From Lachnospiraceae bacterium UBA4260 (GTDB lineage Bacteria; Bacillota; Clostridia; Lachnospirales; Lachnospiraceae), in the NCBI GenBank assembly GCA_002395235.1, contig DGWK01000037.1:71777-111233 (forward strand): a stretch of DNA of 39,457 nucleotides, in the 5' to 3' direction. Within the stretch, counting starts at the first letter, position 1, and each line of letters opens with the position of its first letter. Below are positions 17,185-25,075 of the stretch, in pieces. The position numbers were made by a program, and so were the translations under genes. The notes under the pieces were generated by a model. The model did not search any database. It saw only the letters and a list, made by a program, of their open reading frames with translations, and was not told the origin of the DNA.

Positions 17185-18492
17185 ATGAGAGATTACTTAC
17201 AGATTGAGAAAGTGTACGGAAGACAGATCATCGATTCCAGAGGCAACCCCACCGTTGAGGCGGAAGTCACACTGGCTGACGGAACCGTAGGAAGAGGAGC
17301 TGCTCCCAGCGGCGCTTCCACAGGCGAATTTGAAGCTCTCGAGCTCAGAGACGGCGACAAGTCCCAGTACGGCGGCAAGGGCGTCACAAAGGCTGTTGCC
17401 AACATCAACGAGATCATCGCTCCCATCCTGGTGGGCATGGACGCTTCCGACACTTACGCCGTAGACGCTGCCATGATCGCGGCCGACGGCACGGCAGACA
17501 AGTCCAAATTGGGCGCTAACGCAATCCTCGCCGTTTCCATCGCTGCGGCCAGGGCTGCTTCCATTTCCCTGGATATCCCGCTCTATCGCTTTCTCGGCGG
17601 CGTTCAGGCCACAAAGCTTCCCGTTCCCATGATGAACATCCTCAACGGCGGCGCGCACGCGGACAGCTCCGTCGACACACAGGAATTCATGATCATGCCC
17701 GTAGGCGCTCCTTCCTTCAAGGAAGGCCTTCGCTGGTGCACGGAAGTTTTCCATGCTCTGCAGAAGATCCTCAAGGCAAACGGAGATGTCACGGCGGTCG
17801 GTGACGAGGGCGGTTTCGCTCCCATGAAGCCCGAGGGAGACGAAGGTGCGATCGAGCTGATCCTCGAAGCCATCAAGGCGGCCGGCTATGAGCCCGGCAA
17901 GGACTTCGTCCTGGCTATGGACGCAGCTGCATCCGAGTGGAAGAGCGAAAAGGGCATCGGCTTCTATCACCAGAAGAAATCCGGCAAGGACTTCACCACC
18001 GATGAGCTGATCGAGCACTGGGCACAGCTGGTCGAGAAGTATCCCATCTACTCCATCGAGGACGGCCTGGATGAAGAAGACTGGGAAGGCTGGAAGAAGA
18101 TGACCGAGAAGCTCGGCGACAAGGTCCAGCTGGTAGGCGACGACCTGTTCGTAACCAACACAAAGAGACTGTCCAAGGGTATCGCTAATGGCGCCGCCAA
18201 CTCCATCCTGATCAAGTTCAACCAGATCGGCTCCGTATCCGAGACTCTTGAGGCCATCAAGATGGCGCACAAGGCAGGCTACACAGCGATCTCCTCTCAC
18301 AGATCCGGTGAGACGGGCGACACCACCATCGCGGACCTCGCAGTTGCCCTGAACACCTGCCAGATCAAGACCGGTGCTCCTTCCAGATCCGAGCGCGTTG
18401 AGAAGTACAACCAGCTGCTCCGGATCGAAGAAGAGCTCGGCGCTGCCGCCACCTATCCCGGAAAGGCCGCTTTCAACTTCAAGAACGCCTGA
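17185..18492 (+). CDS. eno: Enolase (phosphopyruvate hydratase)
   Basis: Converts 2-phosphoglycerate to phosphoenolpyruvate. The 435 residues show IIDSRGNPTVEAEV near the start, SGASTGEFEA, the magnesium ligand region VLAMDAAASEW, YSIEDGLDEEDWEGW, the catalytic Lys in ILIKFNQIGSVSET, and SHRSGETGDTTIADLAV. Start chosen at 17185, where AAAGGAGG lies 5 bases upstream; the frame is open back to a TTG at 17038, but that TTG is the -35 box. Codons are strongly biased to C-ending forms, as expected for high expression. Confidence 0.98.
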   Translation: MRDYLQIEKVYGRQIIDSRGNPTVEAEVTLADGTVGRGAAPSGASTGEFEALELRDGDKSQYGGKGVTKAVANINEIIAPILVGMDASDTYAVDAAMIAADGTADKSKLGANAILAVSIAAARAASISLDIPLYRFLGGVQATKLPVPMMNILNGGAHADSSVDTQEFMIMPVGAPSFKEGLRWCTEVFHALQKILKANGDVTAVGDEGGFAPMKPEGDEGAIELILEAIKAAGYEPGKDFVLAMDAAASEWKSEKGIGFYHQKKSGKDFTTDELIEHWAQLVEKYPIYSIEDGLDEEDWEGWKKMTEKLGDKVQLVGDDLFVTNTKRLSKGIANGAANSILIKFNQIGSVSETLEAIKMAHKAGYTAISSHRSGETGDTTIADLAVALNTCQIKTGAPSRSERVEKYNQLLRIEEELGAAATYPGKAAFNFKNA

Positions 18493-18501
18493 TCTGAACG
18501 C

Positions 18502-18545
18502 AAGAAGTACGTAAGAAGTGCATAAGAAGCGCATAAGAAGCGCGT
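18502..18545. repeat. Four tandem 11-base repeats after eno
   Basis: AAGAAGTACGT, AAGAAGTGCAT, AAGAAGCGCAT and AAGAAGCGCGT follow each other without gaps, starting 9 bases after the eno stop and ending before its terminator. The period is close to one DNA helical turn. Confidence 0.9.
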
Positions 18546-18593
18546 GATCCCCGCACAGTCGTGCCGCGCGCATCTGACCGGAAACGGTATCTG

Positions 18594-18644
18594 AAAAAGG
18601 CCGTGAAAGAATGGTTTCGACTCCATCCTTTCACGGCCTTTTTG
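18594..18644. terminator. Bidirectional terminator between eno and hydrolase
   Basis: AAAAAGGCCGTGAAAG pairs with CTTTCACGGCCTTTTT (with an inner ATGG/CCAT). It has A-run left and T-run right, so it can serve both the plus gene eno and the minus gene that ends at 18661. Confidence 0.92.
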
Positions 18645-18660
18645 TTTTGCAATATTTTGA

Positions 18661-19686
18661 TCACTGTTTTGTAAATCTTCCCAGGAAGTTCTCAACTTCG
18701 CCAAAATAGCGAACCGGTTCCTTCTCCGACGACTGCGCGTGTCCGGCTCCGTCCACGATCATGATCTCTTTCTCGCAGATCGCCGCATTATAGAGCTCCA
18801 GACACATCCTGACCGGGATCATCCGGTCCTCTTTCCCGTGTATGAAGAAAGTCGGCACCTTGCTCACGGACACCGCTTTGAGCGGAGACGTCTCCTTGAG
18901 ATCGTACCCTGCCCGAAGCCGGATCACAAGCTCTGCGCTGTCCACCACCGGGAAGGCCGGCAGGTGGAACCAGCTCCCTATTTTCTCCTTAAACATCGAG
19001 TAGGCGTCCGTGAAGGCACAGTCTGCGACCACCGCCCTGATATTCTCCGGGATATCCCCCGCCGCATAGATCAGCGCCGTAGAAGCCCCCATGGACAGGC
19101 CGTGCAGAACGATCTGTGCCTGCGGGTCCTGCTGCAGGATCAGTCCGATCCAGCCTTCCAGGTCCCTGCTGTCCGTGGCGCCGAGGCCGATGTAGTCTCC
19201 CTCGCTCTCCCCCTGGCAGCGGAAATCCGGTGCCAGCACGCTGTATCCGTGCTCGGCGTACCAGTACGCGTAGCTGTACATCATCTGTCGGCTGCCCGTG
19301 TACCCGTGAAGGAGCACCACCCATCGGTGGCCTTCCGCTCTCTGCTCCATAACGCCCCGGAGCCGATATCCGTCCTCCGAGAGGATCTCCACCTCCTCGA
19401 CGTCCTTTCGCCTTCCCCATGCCTGTCCGATGGAGTACAGGGCGCTCGAATTCTGCATCAGCGCCGTCTCCTGCACCTGCTCCGCGTAGCTCTGCTCGAC
19501 GATCCTGTCAAAAGCATCCAGCCTTTCCATAAAGGAGGGCACCAGCACAGCGCTCACCAGAAACCAAACCGCCGCCCAGTAGAGTACAAAAAGGACCAAG
19601 GCGATTATTATTAAGTTTCTTATTCCTTTTTTCGTCATTCTGTTTCGTATTATGTGATTACGCATCTCCCTTGAGATATTATACAC
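18661..19686 (-). CDS. Membrane-anchored alpha/beta hydrolase
   Basis: An N-terminal transmembrane helix (LIIIALVLFVLYWAAVWFLV, about 25-44) anchors a serine hydrolase domain. It carries the oxyanion motif LHGYTGSR, the nucleophile elbow HGLSMGAS (Ser near 198), the acid in FIHGKEDRMIPV and the histidine in GAGHAQS. The family includes BAAT/peptidase-like and carboxylesterase-like enzymes; the substrate cannot be told. The 341-residue frame starts at a GTG; ATG codons at 19665 and 19638 are alternatives, and none has a well-spaced ribosome binding site, so the exact start is uncertain. Confidence 0.85.
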   Translation of the reverse strand: MYNISREMRNHIIRNRMTKKGIRNLIIIALVLFVLYWAAVWFLVSAVLVPSFMERLDAFDRIVEQSYAEQVQETALMQNSSALYSIGQAWGRRKDVEEVEILSEDGYRLRGVMEQRAEGHRWVVLLHGYTGSRQMMYSYAYWYAEHGYSVLAPDFRCQGESEGDYIGLGATDSRDLEGWIGLILQQDPQAQIVLHGLSMGASTALIYAAGDIPENIRAVVADCAFTDAYSMFKEKIGSWFHLPAFPVVDSAELVIRLRAGYDLKETSPLKAVSVSKVPTFFIHGKEDRMIPVRMCLELYNAAICEKEIMIVDGAGHAQSSEKEPVRYFGEVENFLGRFTKQ

Positions 19687-19716
19687 AAAAAGAGACTGCC
19701 GCTGCCGGCAGTCTCT
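19686..19716 (-). terminator. Terminator of the zinc-ribbon gene
   Basis: AGAGACTGCCG (19691-19701), loop CTGC, CGGCAGTCTCT (19706-19716). On the minus strand it is followed by TTTTTGTG. Confidence 0.9.
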
Positions 19717-19740
19717 TCATTGTTCACGAATATTTCAGGT

Positions 19741-20769
19741 TTACTCGAAATCGGTGATCTCACCGTTCGAGATCACGGCCTTGATATCGGACCCGGTTCT
19801 GATCTGGCTCCACAGGTAATAGGAAATCCTGTATCTCTTGTCCCCGGAGAGGATCCAATACTGCTCTCTGCGGCCGCTCTCCCGCTCCGTCTCGGGGAGG
19901 TTGAGCTCCGCGTAATAAGGCTCGTTGTCCGCTCCGGATGTGACCTCATCCCGGTCGTACAGCCACTTCATGATGCTGTAATAGTACTTCTTGGCAAATA
20001 CCGGGATGTCCACATAGACCGGTTCCTCGTAGGTCTCCGTGTGGTACACCGTCCTGTAGCGTGGGATCTGGTGCTCGATCTCCTCGTAATAGCCGTTGCC
20101 CAGGTCCCGGTACTCGATCTCCGTGTCGTACCCGTCCAGTACCTCTTCCGCCACTTCTCTTGTTCTGGTCTCGTAGTGGTCCAGAACATGGTTGTAAGTG
20201 TAGACCTCGTCGCGGCTCGTGACATTCCAGGCCCCGTCCGGCAGATCCCAGCTGCTCTCCCTTACCTCCTGGTAGCGCTCAACGGAGACGCTCCGCTCCC
20301 AGGTTTTGGAGTCCACATGCATCTTCCTGGTCTTTGGCATGGCCATGAAGATCAGCAGGGCTATGATCGCCGCGATTCCCAAAAAGAGCGGCAGCCGGCT
20401 TCGCCCGGCTGATCTCGTGCCGGTGTCGGTTCCTTCCGCCTTTCGCTTGTCCTCCTCGCGCTTTTCCTCTCGCTCTCTGTCCTTCTCTTTGCTCTCGAAG
20501 TAATCCGTATCGCTCTCTTCCCGCGCCGCGCCGCAGGCGGAGCAGAACTTGTTGTCGTCAGGGTTGAGCGTCTGGCAGAAAGGACACACCCAGTCCGGAT
20601 TCTTGTTGATCTTATCCGGATCCTTTACATAGTTCTTGGGTCCGGCCATATAAAAAGTTACATCCTTGCCGCGAGGTTTGCCGCAGTGAGGACAGATCTT
20701 GATCTCTCCCGAGATCCGGTCAGCACCGCAGTAGTCGCAATCCCAGCAGCCGACTACAATTTTACCCAT
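19741..20769 (-). CDS. Zinc-ribbon membrane protein of unknown function
   Basis: The 342 residues begin with two zinc-ribbon motifs: CWDCDYCG with CPHCGKPRG (about 8-32), then CPFC with CSACG (about 63-82). A highly charged Glu/Lys/Arg linker (about 88-115) leads to one transmembrane helix (LPLFLGIAAIIALLIFMA, about 125-142). A C-terminal domain of about 200 residues, rich in Tyr and Glu, lies probably outside. The order ribbon-linker-helix-domain is frequent in Firmicute membrane proteins of unknown role. I place the start at the ATG at 20769, with GGGGAT before it; a TTG four codons upstream lacks a site. Confidence 0.8.
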   Translation of the reverse strand: MGKIVVGCWDCDYCGADRISGEIKICPHCGKPRGKDVTFYMAGPKNYVKDPDKINKNPDWVCPFCQTLNPDDNKFCSACGAAREESDTDYFESKEKDREREEKREEDKRKAEGTDTGTRSAGRSRLPLFLGIAAIIALLIFMAMPKTRKMHVDSKTWERSVSVERYQEVRESSWDLPDGAWNVTSRDEVYTYNHVLDHYETRTREVAEEVLDGYDTEIEYRDLGNGYYEEIEHQIPRYRTVYHTETYEEPVYVDIPVFAKKYYYSIMKWLYDRDEVTSGADNEPYYAELNLPETERESGRREQYWILSGDKRYRISYYLWSQIRTGSDIKAVISNGEITDFE

Positions 20770-20797
20770 ATTTATCCCCAATACTGTCTTAAGGACC

Positions 20798-20817
20798 CGC
20801 CGCGGTTTGCCGCGGCG
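20798..20817. other. GC-rich hairpin upstream of the zinc-ribbon gene
   Basis: CGCCGCGG, loop TTTG, CCGCGGCG. It lies about 30 bases upstream of the start codon and would fall in the 5' leader if the promoter is further upstream. Confidence 0.5.
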
Positions 20818-20889
20818 CGTGTCAATGCCACCGTTACGCTCTCATTTTATCATTAATCCCGGAAAGGCGCTATAGCGGTGCGAAACTAA

Positions 20890-20902
20890 GACGTATTACG
20901 TC
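20890..20902. promoter_or_regulatory. Palindrome upstream of the symporter promoter
   Basis: GACGTATTACGTC is a 13-base palindrome apart from its central base, 35 bases before the -35 box. This is a possible operator; no regulator can be named. Confidence 0.35.
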
Positions 20903-20937
20903 AATGAAAATAGTCTGCTAATCCGCCGATATTCGTC

Positions 20938-20966
20938 TTGACTTGTCCGTTTGAATTTGCTAACCT
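20938..20966 (+). promoter_or_regulatory. Promoter of the glycine riboswitch-symporter unit
   Basis: TTGACT, a 17-base spacer and TAACCT. It gives a leader of about 415 bases to the start codon, of which the first 100 carry no recognised element. Confidence 0.65.
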
Positions 20967-21071
20967 GTTCCTTGCAGCAATTTCATAATTCTACGTTGAA
21001 ATTCTTAGGAGAAAGAAATGCGCCTGCGTCCGCGTCACAACTGCCTCGTCGGAAACGACTGCAAAATAGTG

Positions 21072-21265
21072 ACAGTATGACAGAGCGGAAGCCGGGCCAT
21101 TTTGCCGAAGGAGCAGCACTCTCAGGTGCCCGCGAATGCGGGCGGCGACTAAGAATGGATGTAGCTCTGGAGAATCTCGTGAACGAGTACCGAAGGTGCA
21201 AAGCCCGCCGCCGATGCGGCGCAGGCTGAATCTCTCAGGTCAAAGGACAGGGTGCATGACCGGCT
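21072..21265 (+). ncRNA. Tandem glycine riboswitch
   Basis: Two consecutive aptamers are recognisable. The first has GCCGAAGGAGCA with CTCTCAGGTGCC (about 21103-21130). The second has CTCTGGAGA, ACCGAAGGTGCAAAGCC, CTGAATCTCTCAGG and AAAGGACAG (about 21167-21250). These are the conserved glycine-binding cores. The first aptamer has a very short P3 loop region (only about five bases between GGAGCA and CTCTCAGG). It lies upstream of an alanine/glycine-type symporter and is followed by an intrinsic terminator, which fits glycine control by transcription termination. Confidence 0.9.
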
Positions 21266-21296
21266 AACAGCCGCGTCTTTTACTTGTGCGATATGA

Positions 21297-21331
21297 GACC
21301 GCCGGAGCAATCCGGCGGTCTTTCTTTTTTT
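21297..21331 (+). terminator. Riboswitch expression-platform terminator
   Basis: GACCGCCGGA, loop GCAA, TCCGGCGGTC, followed by TTTCTTTTTTT. It lies between the glycine aptamers and the symporter, so it must be read through or disrupted for expression. Confidence 0.93.
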
Positions 21332-21387
21332 GACGAAACATGAAAACGTTGCAGAAACCATTAACGATAACGGAGGAAATCAGGGAA

Positions 21388-22773
21388 ATGTTATTGCAGT
21401 TGGTACAAACGATTAACTCGTATCTGTCGGACTATGTTCTTGTCTTTTTATTGATCCTGGTGGGTCTGTGGTACTCAATCCGGACCGGATTTGTCCAAGT
21501 CCGCTTCTTTGGGGAAGGCGTCAAGCGCGTCTTCGGAAACATCTCGCTCAACGGCAAAAAGCATGAGAGCGGAATGAGTTCCTTCCAGGCTCTTGCCACT
21601 GCCATCGCGGCTCAGGTCGGAACCGGCAACATCGTAGGCGCTTCCGGCGCTATTTTGACAGGCGGACCCGGCGCCATCTTCTGGATGTGGGTCATCGCGT
21701 TCTTCGGAATGGCGACCATCTACGCGGAGGCCGTACTCGCGCAGAAGACGAGGATCAAGCACAAAGACGGCAGCATCCTGGGCGGACCCGTTTACTACAT
21801 CACGACCGCCTTCAAGGGATCTTTTGGCAAGTTCCTCGCAAGTTTCTTCGCGGTAGCGATCATACTCGCGCTGGGATTCTTCGGCTGCATGGTGCAGTCC
21901 AACTCCATCGGCTCCACCTTCCAGACCGCTTTCGGCGTCCCGTCCTGGATCGTCGGCATCGTCCTGGTCCTGATCTGCGCAGTCATCTTCATCGGCGGAA
22001 TGAACCGCCTCGCCTCCGTCACTGAGAAGATCGTCCCCATCATGGCTCTCATCTTCATCCTCGGCGGAATCGTGGTCCTGGCTGCCCGCATCACTTACAT
22101 TCCCGCGACCTTCGGCATGATCTTCCGCTATGCCTTCACGCCCCAGGCCATCATCGGCGGAAGCTTCGGCACAGCCATCAAGACCGCTGTCTCCCAGGGC
22201 GCCAAGCGCGGCCTCTTCTCCAATGAAGCAGGTATGGGTTCAACTCCGCACGCGCACGCGCAGGCCAATGTGGCCACTCCTCACGAGCAGGGCGTGGTCG
22301 CCATGATCGGCGTCTTCATCGATACTTTTATCGTTCTGACGCTCAACGCGCTGGTCATCATCTCGACCCTCTACACGGCGGACGGCGTCCTCGCGAGCGG
22401 ATATACAGAGAGCACCGTCAATGCGGCCGGCGAGGCGATCGTAAAGTCCAACCTGGCGCAGACCGCGTTCAGCACGGTATTCGGTCAGGGCTTCGGCAAT
22501 GCCTTCGTCGCGATCTGCCTGTTCTTCTTCGCCTTCTCCACTGTCCTTAGCTGGAACATGTTCGGCAAGATCAACGTCATCTACCTCTTCGGGCAGAAGG
22601 CCGTCCGCGTCTATGAAGTCATCGCGCTGGTATTCATTTTCCTCGGAACGCTCGCCTCCAACGACCTGGTCTGGGAGCTCTCCGACATGTTCAACCAGCT
22701 GATGGTTATTCCCAACGCCATTGCGCTCCTCGCGCTCACGGGTATGGTCGTCGCCAGCATTAAGCAGAAGTAA
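21388..22773 (+). CDS. Alanine/glycine:cation symporter family protein
   Basis: Sodium-coupled amino acid importer of the AGCS family (AgcS/AlsT type), with about ten hydrophobic segments over 461 residues. Signature stretches are ATAIAAQVGTGNIVGASGAI and KRGLFSNEAGMGSTPHAHA. I placed the start at the ATG at 21388, 11 bases after GGAGG, rather than at 21340, which has no ribosome binding site and lies only 8 bases after the terminator. The glycine riboswitch upstream makes glycine, perhaps with alanine, the likely substrate. Confidence 0.92.
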   Translation: MLLQLVQTINSYLSDYVLVFLLILVGLWYSIRTGFVQVRFFGEGVKRVFGNISLNGKKHESGMSSFQALATAIAAQVGTGNIVGASGAILTGGPGAIFWMWVIAFFGMATIYAEAVLAQKTRIKHKDGSILGGPVYYITTAFKGSFGKFLASFFAVAIILALGFFGCMVQSNSIGSTFQTAFGVPSWIVGIVLVLICAVIFIGGMNRLASVTEKIVPIMALIFILGGIVVLAARITYIPATFGMIFRYAFTPQAIIGGSFGTAIKTAVSQGAKRGLFSNEAGMGSTPHAHAQANVATPHEQGVVAMIGVFIDTFIVLTLNALVIISTLYTADGVLASGYTESTVNAAGEAIVKSNLAQTAFSTVFGQGFGNAFVAICLFFFAFSTVLSWNMFGKINVIYLFGQKAVRVYEVIALVFIFLGTLASNDLVWELSDMFNQLMVIPNAIALLALTGMVVASIKQK

Positions 22774-22788
22774 GCATCTCAGCAAAAA

Positions 22789-22814
22789 GGTACTCCGCGG
22801 AGTGCCTTTTTTTT
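22789..22814 (+). terminator. Terminator of the symporter gene
   Basis: GGTACTC, loop CGCG, GAGTGCC and eight T. Confidence 0.92.
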
Positions 22815-22910
22815 CGCTGTTTTTAAGTAAAACTTCCTATCAGACAGCAATATTTGCATATGCCGGCATGTTAAATTTTATCAAATTTTAGAAATTTTTC
22901 ATTTTTTCCC

Positions 22911-22989
22911 TATAATCTATGGAAAATTTAAAAATTCTCTGCTATCATACCTTCCGTAAATCACACAACAGCATGGGACTCTGGTCCCA
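22911..22989 (+). promoter_or_regulatory. Promoter and leader hairpin of the purine permease gene
   Basis: A perfect TATAAT at 22911-22916 is preceded by very AT-rich DNA with a weak -35. The leader holds a hairpin TGGGAC-TCTG-GTCCCA at 22974-22989, ending 7 bases before the AAAGGGG ribosome binding site. The conserved core of the purine riboswitch is not present, so if this hairpin regulates, the mechanism is different. Confidence 0.45.
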
Positions 22990-23009
22990 ATTAGAAAGGG
23001 GAAAACTCT

Positions 23010-24368
23010 ATGGAACAGTTTTTCAAACTGAAGGAGCACGGCACTGATGTCAAAACAGAGCTGGCAGCAGGTCTTACTACCTTCATGACAATGGCTTACA
23101 TCCTGGCTGTAAACCCCAGCATCCTGAGTGCATCCGGCATGGATTCAGGCGCGATCTTTACAGCAACGGCTCTGGCATCCGCGATCGCCTCTTTCCTGAT
23201 GGCCTTCCTCGCCAATCTTCCGTTCGTACTCTCCGCAGGCATGGGCCTCAATGCTTATTTTGCATACACCGTAGTTCTGGGAATGGGCTATTCCTGGCAG
23301 ATGGCTCTGACCGCCGTCTTCGTCGAGGGTGTGATCTTCGTCGTTCTCTCCCTGACGAACATCAGAGAAGCGATCTTCAACGCCATCCCGGCCACTCTTA
23401 AGATTGCCGTTTCCGTCGGTATCGGCCTCTTCATCACCTTTATCGGTCTGCAGAACGCCCACATCGTCGTGGACAGTGCCACACTGGTCTCTGTATTTTC
23501 CTTTAAGGCTTCCATGGAGAACGGCACCTTCAGTTCCGAGGGTATCACAGTACTTCTGGCCATCATCGGCATTCTGATCACCGCGATCCTTATGCTGCGC
23601 AATGTCAAGGGTTCTATCCTTCTCGGCATCATCGCGACATGGGTTCTGGGCATCATCTGCCAGCTGGTGGGCCTCTATGTTCCCAACCCCGAAGCAGGCT
23701 TCTACAGCGTCATTCCTTCCGGAATCATCTCCATGCCCGCTTCCGTTGCGCCTACACTCTTTAAGCTCGACTTCTCCAGCATTGCAAGCGTGGACTTCGT
23801 AGTCGTCATGTTCGCTTTCCTTTTTGTCGATATGTTCGATACACTGGGAACTCTGATCGGCTGCGCTTCCAAAGCTAACCTCCTCGACGAAGAAGGCAAG
23901 CTTCCCGGCATCAAGGGCGCTCTTCTCTCCGACGCGGTCGGCACAATTTGCGGCGCATGCCTCGGAACCTCTACGATCACAACTTTCGTAGAGTCCGCAT
24001 CCGGTATCGCAGAAGGCGGACGCACAGGTCTCACGGCGATCTCTGCCGGTTTCCTGTTCCTTCTCTCCCTCTTCTTCTCTCCTCTGTTCCTGACGATTCC
24101 TTCCTTCGCCACTGCTCCCGCACTGGTCATGGTCGGTTTCCTCATGATGCAGCAGGTCAGCAAGATCGAGTGGGATAACGTCCTCGAAGCGATCCCCGCT
24201 TTCATCTGCATCTTCGCGATGGCGTTCATGTACTCCATCTCCGAAGGTATCTGCTTCGGTATCATCTCCTACACTGTCCTCAACGTTGCAGCAGGCAAGG
24301 CTAAACAGGTCACACCTCTGATGTACGTTCTGACACTTGTATTTATTCTGAAGTACATCCTGATCTGA
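23010..24368 (+). CDS. NCS2 family purine permease (AzgA/PbuG type)
   Basis: Proton-coupled importer of adenine, guanine or hypoxanthine. The 452 residues start MEQFFKLKEHGTDVKTELAAGLTTFMTMAYIL, the AzgA-type beginning (here split: MEQFFKLKEHGTDV, then ELAAGLTTFMTMAY). Other family stretches are GMGLNAYFAYTV, FLFVDMFDTLGTLIG and GACLGTSTITTFVESASGIAEGGRTGLTA. About 12-14 membrane segments are visible. It has its own promoter and terminator. Confidence 0.95.
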   Translation: MEQFFKLKEHGTDVKTELAAGLTTFMTMAYILAVNPSILSASGMDSGAIFTATALASAIASFLMAFLANLPFVLSAGMGLNAYFAYTVVLGMGYSWQMALTAVFVEGVIFVVLSLTNIREAIFNAIPATLKIAVSVGIGLFITFIGLQNAHIVVDSATLVSVFSFKASMENGTFSSEGITVLLAIIGILITAILMLRNVKGSILLGIIATWVLGIICQLVGLYVPNPEAGFYSVIPSGIISMPASVAPTLFKLDFSSIASVDFVVVMFAFLFVDMFDTLGTLIGCASKANLLDEEGKLPGIKGALLSDAVGTICGACLGTSTITTFVESASGIAEGGRTGLTAISAGFLFLLSLFFSPLFLTIPSFATAPALVMVGFLMMQQVSKIEWDNVLEAIPAFICIFAMAFMYSISEGICFGIISYTVLNVAAGKAKQVTPLMYVLTLVFILKYILI

Positions 24369-24394
24369 TCAGGACTCTCTGCAGAACATGACAA

Positions 24395-24431
24395 AACGCT
24401 TCCTTGCTGATCGGCAGGGAAGCGTTTTTTT
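24395..24431 (+). terminator. Terminator of the purine permease gene
   Basis: AACGCTTCC pairs with GGGAAGCGTT around an extended loop with TTGC/GGCA-type pairing, followed by a T-run. Confidence 0.9.
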
Positions 24432-24441
24432 GGCCAAAAAA

Positions 24442-24600
24442 GTGTATACCCTCTTTTAAAACCCTTCTTCAGTGGAATATCCACCGAAGAAGGCGCCGGG
24501 AAAGGGTACCATAACCGCTATTGAGGTATATAGGTCTGTTTCTGTTCCCTTCTTCAGTGGAATATCCACCGAAGAAGGGTTTTGAAAAAGCACTATCACT
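24442..24600. repeat. MITE-like element: two outward hairpin repeats
   Basis: Two copies of the same hairpin lie at 24463-24493 and 24547-24579: CCTTCTTC, A, GTGGA, loop ATA, TCCAC, C, GAAGAAGG. The outer flanks are imperfect inverted copies: GTGTATACCCTCTTTTAAAA on the left and TTTTGAAAAAGCACTATCAC on the right. The left half, 24442-24482, is nearly identical to the reverse complement of bases 1-41. The whole unit is about 160 bases with terminal inverted repeats and no coding capacity, which suggests a small non-autonomous mobile element. It lies between convergent genes. Confidence 0.8.
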
Positions 24601-24650
24601 TTATAAATCGCCCAAAATATAGACAATTTATGTTTGTTTTCCCGTATAGT

Positions 24651-25052
24651 TTAGAATTCCACCGTCTCCGGAGCCGCCGTAAAGGAACTGAAGGTCGCCT
24701 TAGCATTTTTGAAATAGAGAACTTCCGTGTTCGCGTCTTCCGGGTCATACATAGCGCGGAGGCTCGGATATGCATCCAGCATGGACTTTTTTGCCTCTAC
24801 GCGATCATCGTCGACAAGTTCGCCCGCTACGCGCACCCATACGCCATCCTTGAACGCGCAGATCTCCGCCTTGGGGTTTGCCGCCAGCTGCTTTGCGACG
24901 TCTTTCTTTCTGCCGGTCTGAATATAGAGCTTCCCCTCGAAGATGTGAATCGTTCCAAAGGGACGAACGCGGGGCTGATCGCCCTCAACGGTGGCAAGAT
25001 AATACGTCTGTGCCTCTTTGATAAAACTGCAAACTCTTTCCATGTCTGTCAT
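24651..25052 (-). CDS. Pyridoxamine 5'-phosphate oxidase-like flavin protein
   Basis: The 133 residues have the split-barrel pattern of the PNPOx-like family: YYLATVEGDQPRVRPFG (about 17-33), KLYIQTGRKKDVAKQLAANPKAEIC (about 41-65 in sequence, quoted in parts: LYIQTGRKKDV, ANPKAEIC), VRVAGEL and an EVLYFKNAKATFSSF end. The group binds FMN or F420-like cofactors and mostly lacks an assigned substrate. AAGGAGG precedes the ATG. It is 23 bases after the EamA exporter and is the last gene of the CoA-transferase operon. Confidence 0.88.
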   Translation of the reverse strand: MTDMERVCSFIKEAQTYYLATVEGDQPRVRPFGTIHIFEGKLYIQTGRKKDVAKQLAANPKAEICAFKDGVWVRVAGELVDDDRVEAKKSMLDAYPSLRAMYDPEDANTEVLYFKNAKATFSSFTAAPETVEF

Positions 25053-25075
25053 AATGTACCTCCTTATTTAATAAA

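Noticed and set aside
18502..18545. CRISPR-like array
   Set aside because: Repeats are 11 bases, contiguous and without spacers.
20950..21229. 92-codon open frame over the glycine riboswitch
   Set aside because: It overlaps the conserved riboswitch aptamers and has no family match; it is an accidental frame.
22860..23009. Purine riboswitch before the permease
   Set aside because: None of the conserved three-way junction sequence is present.
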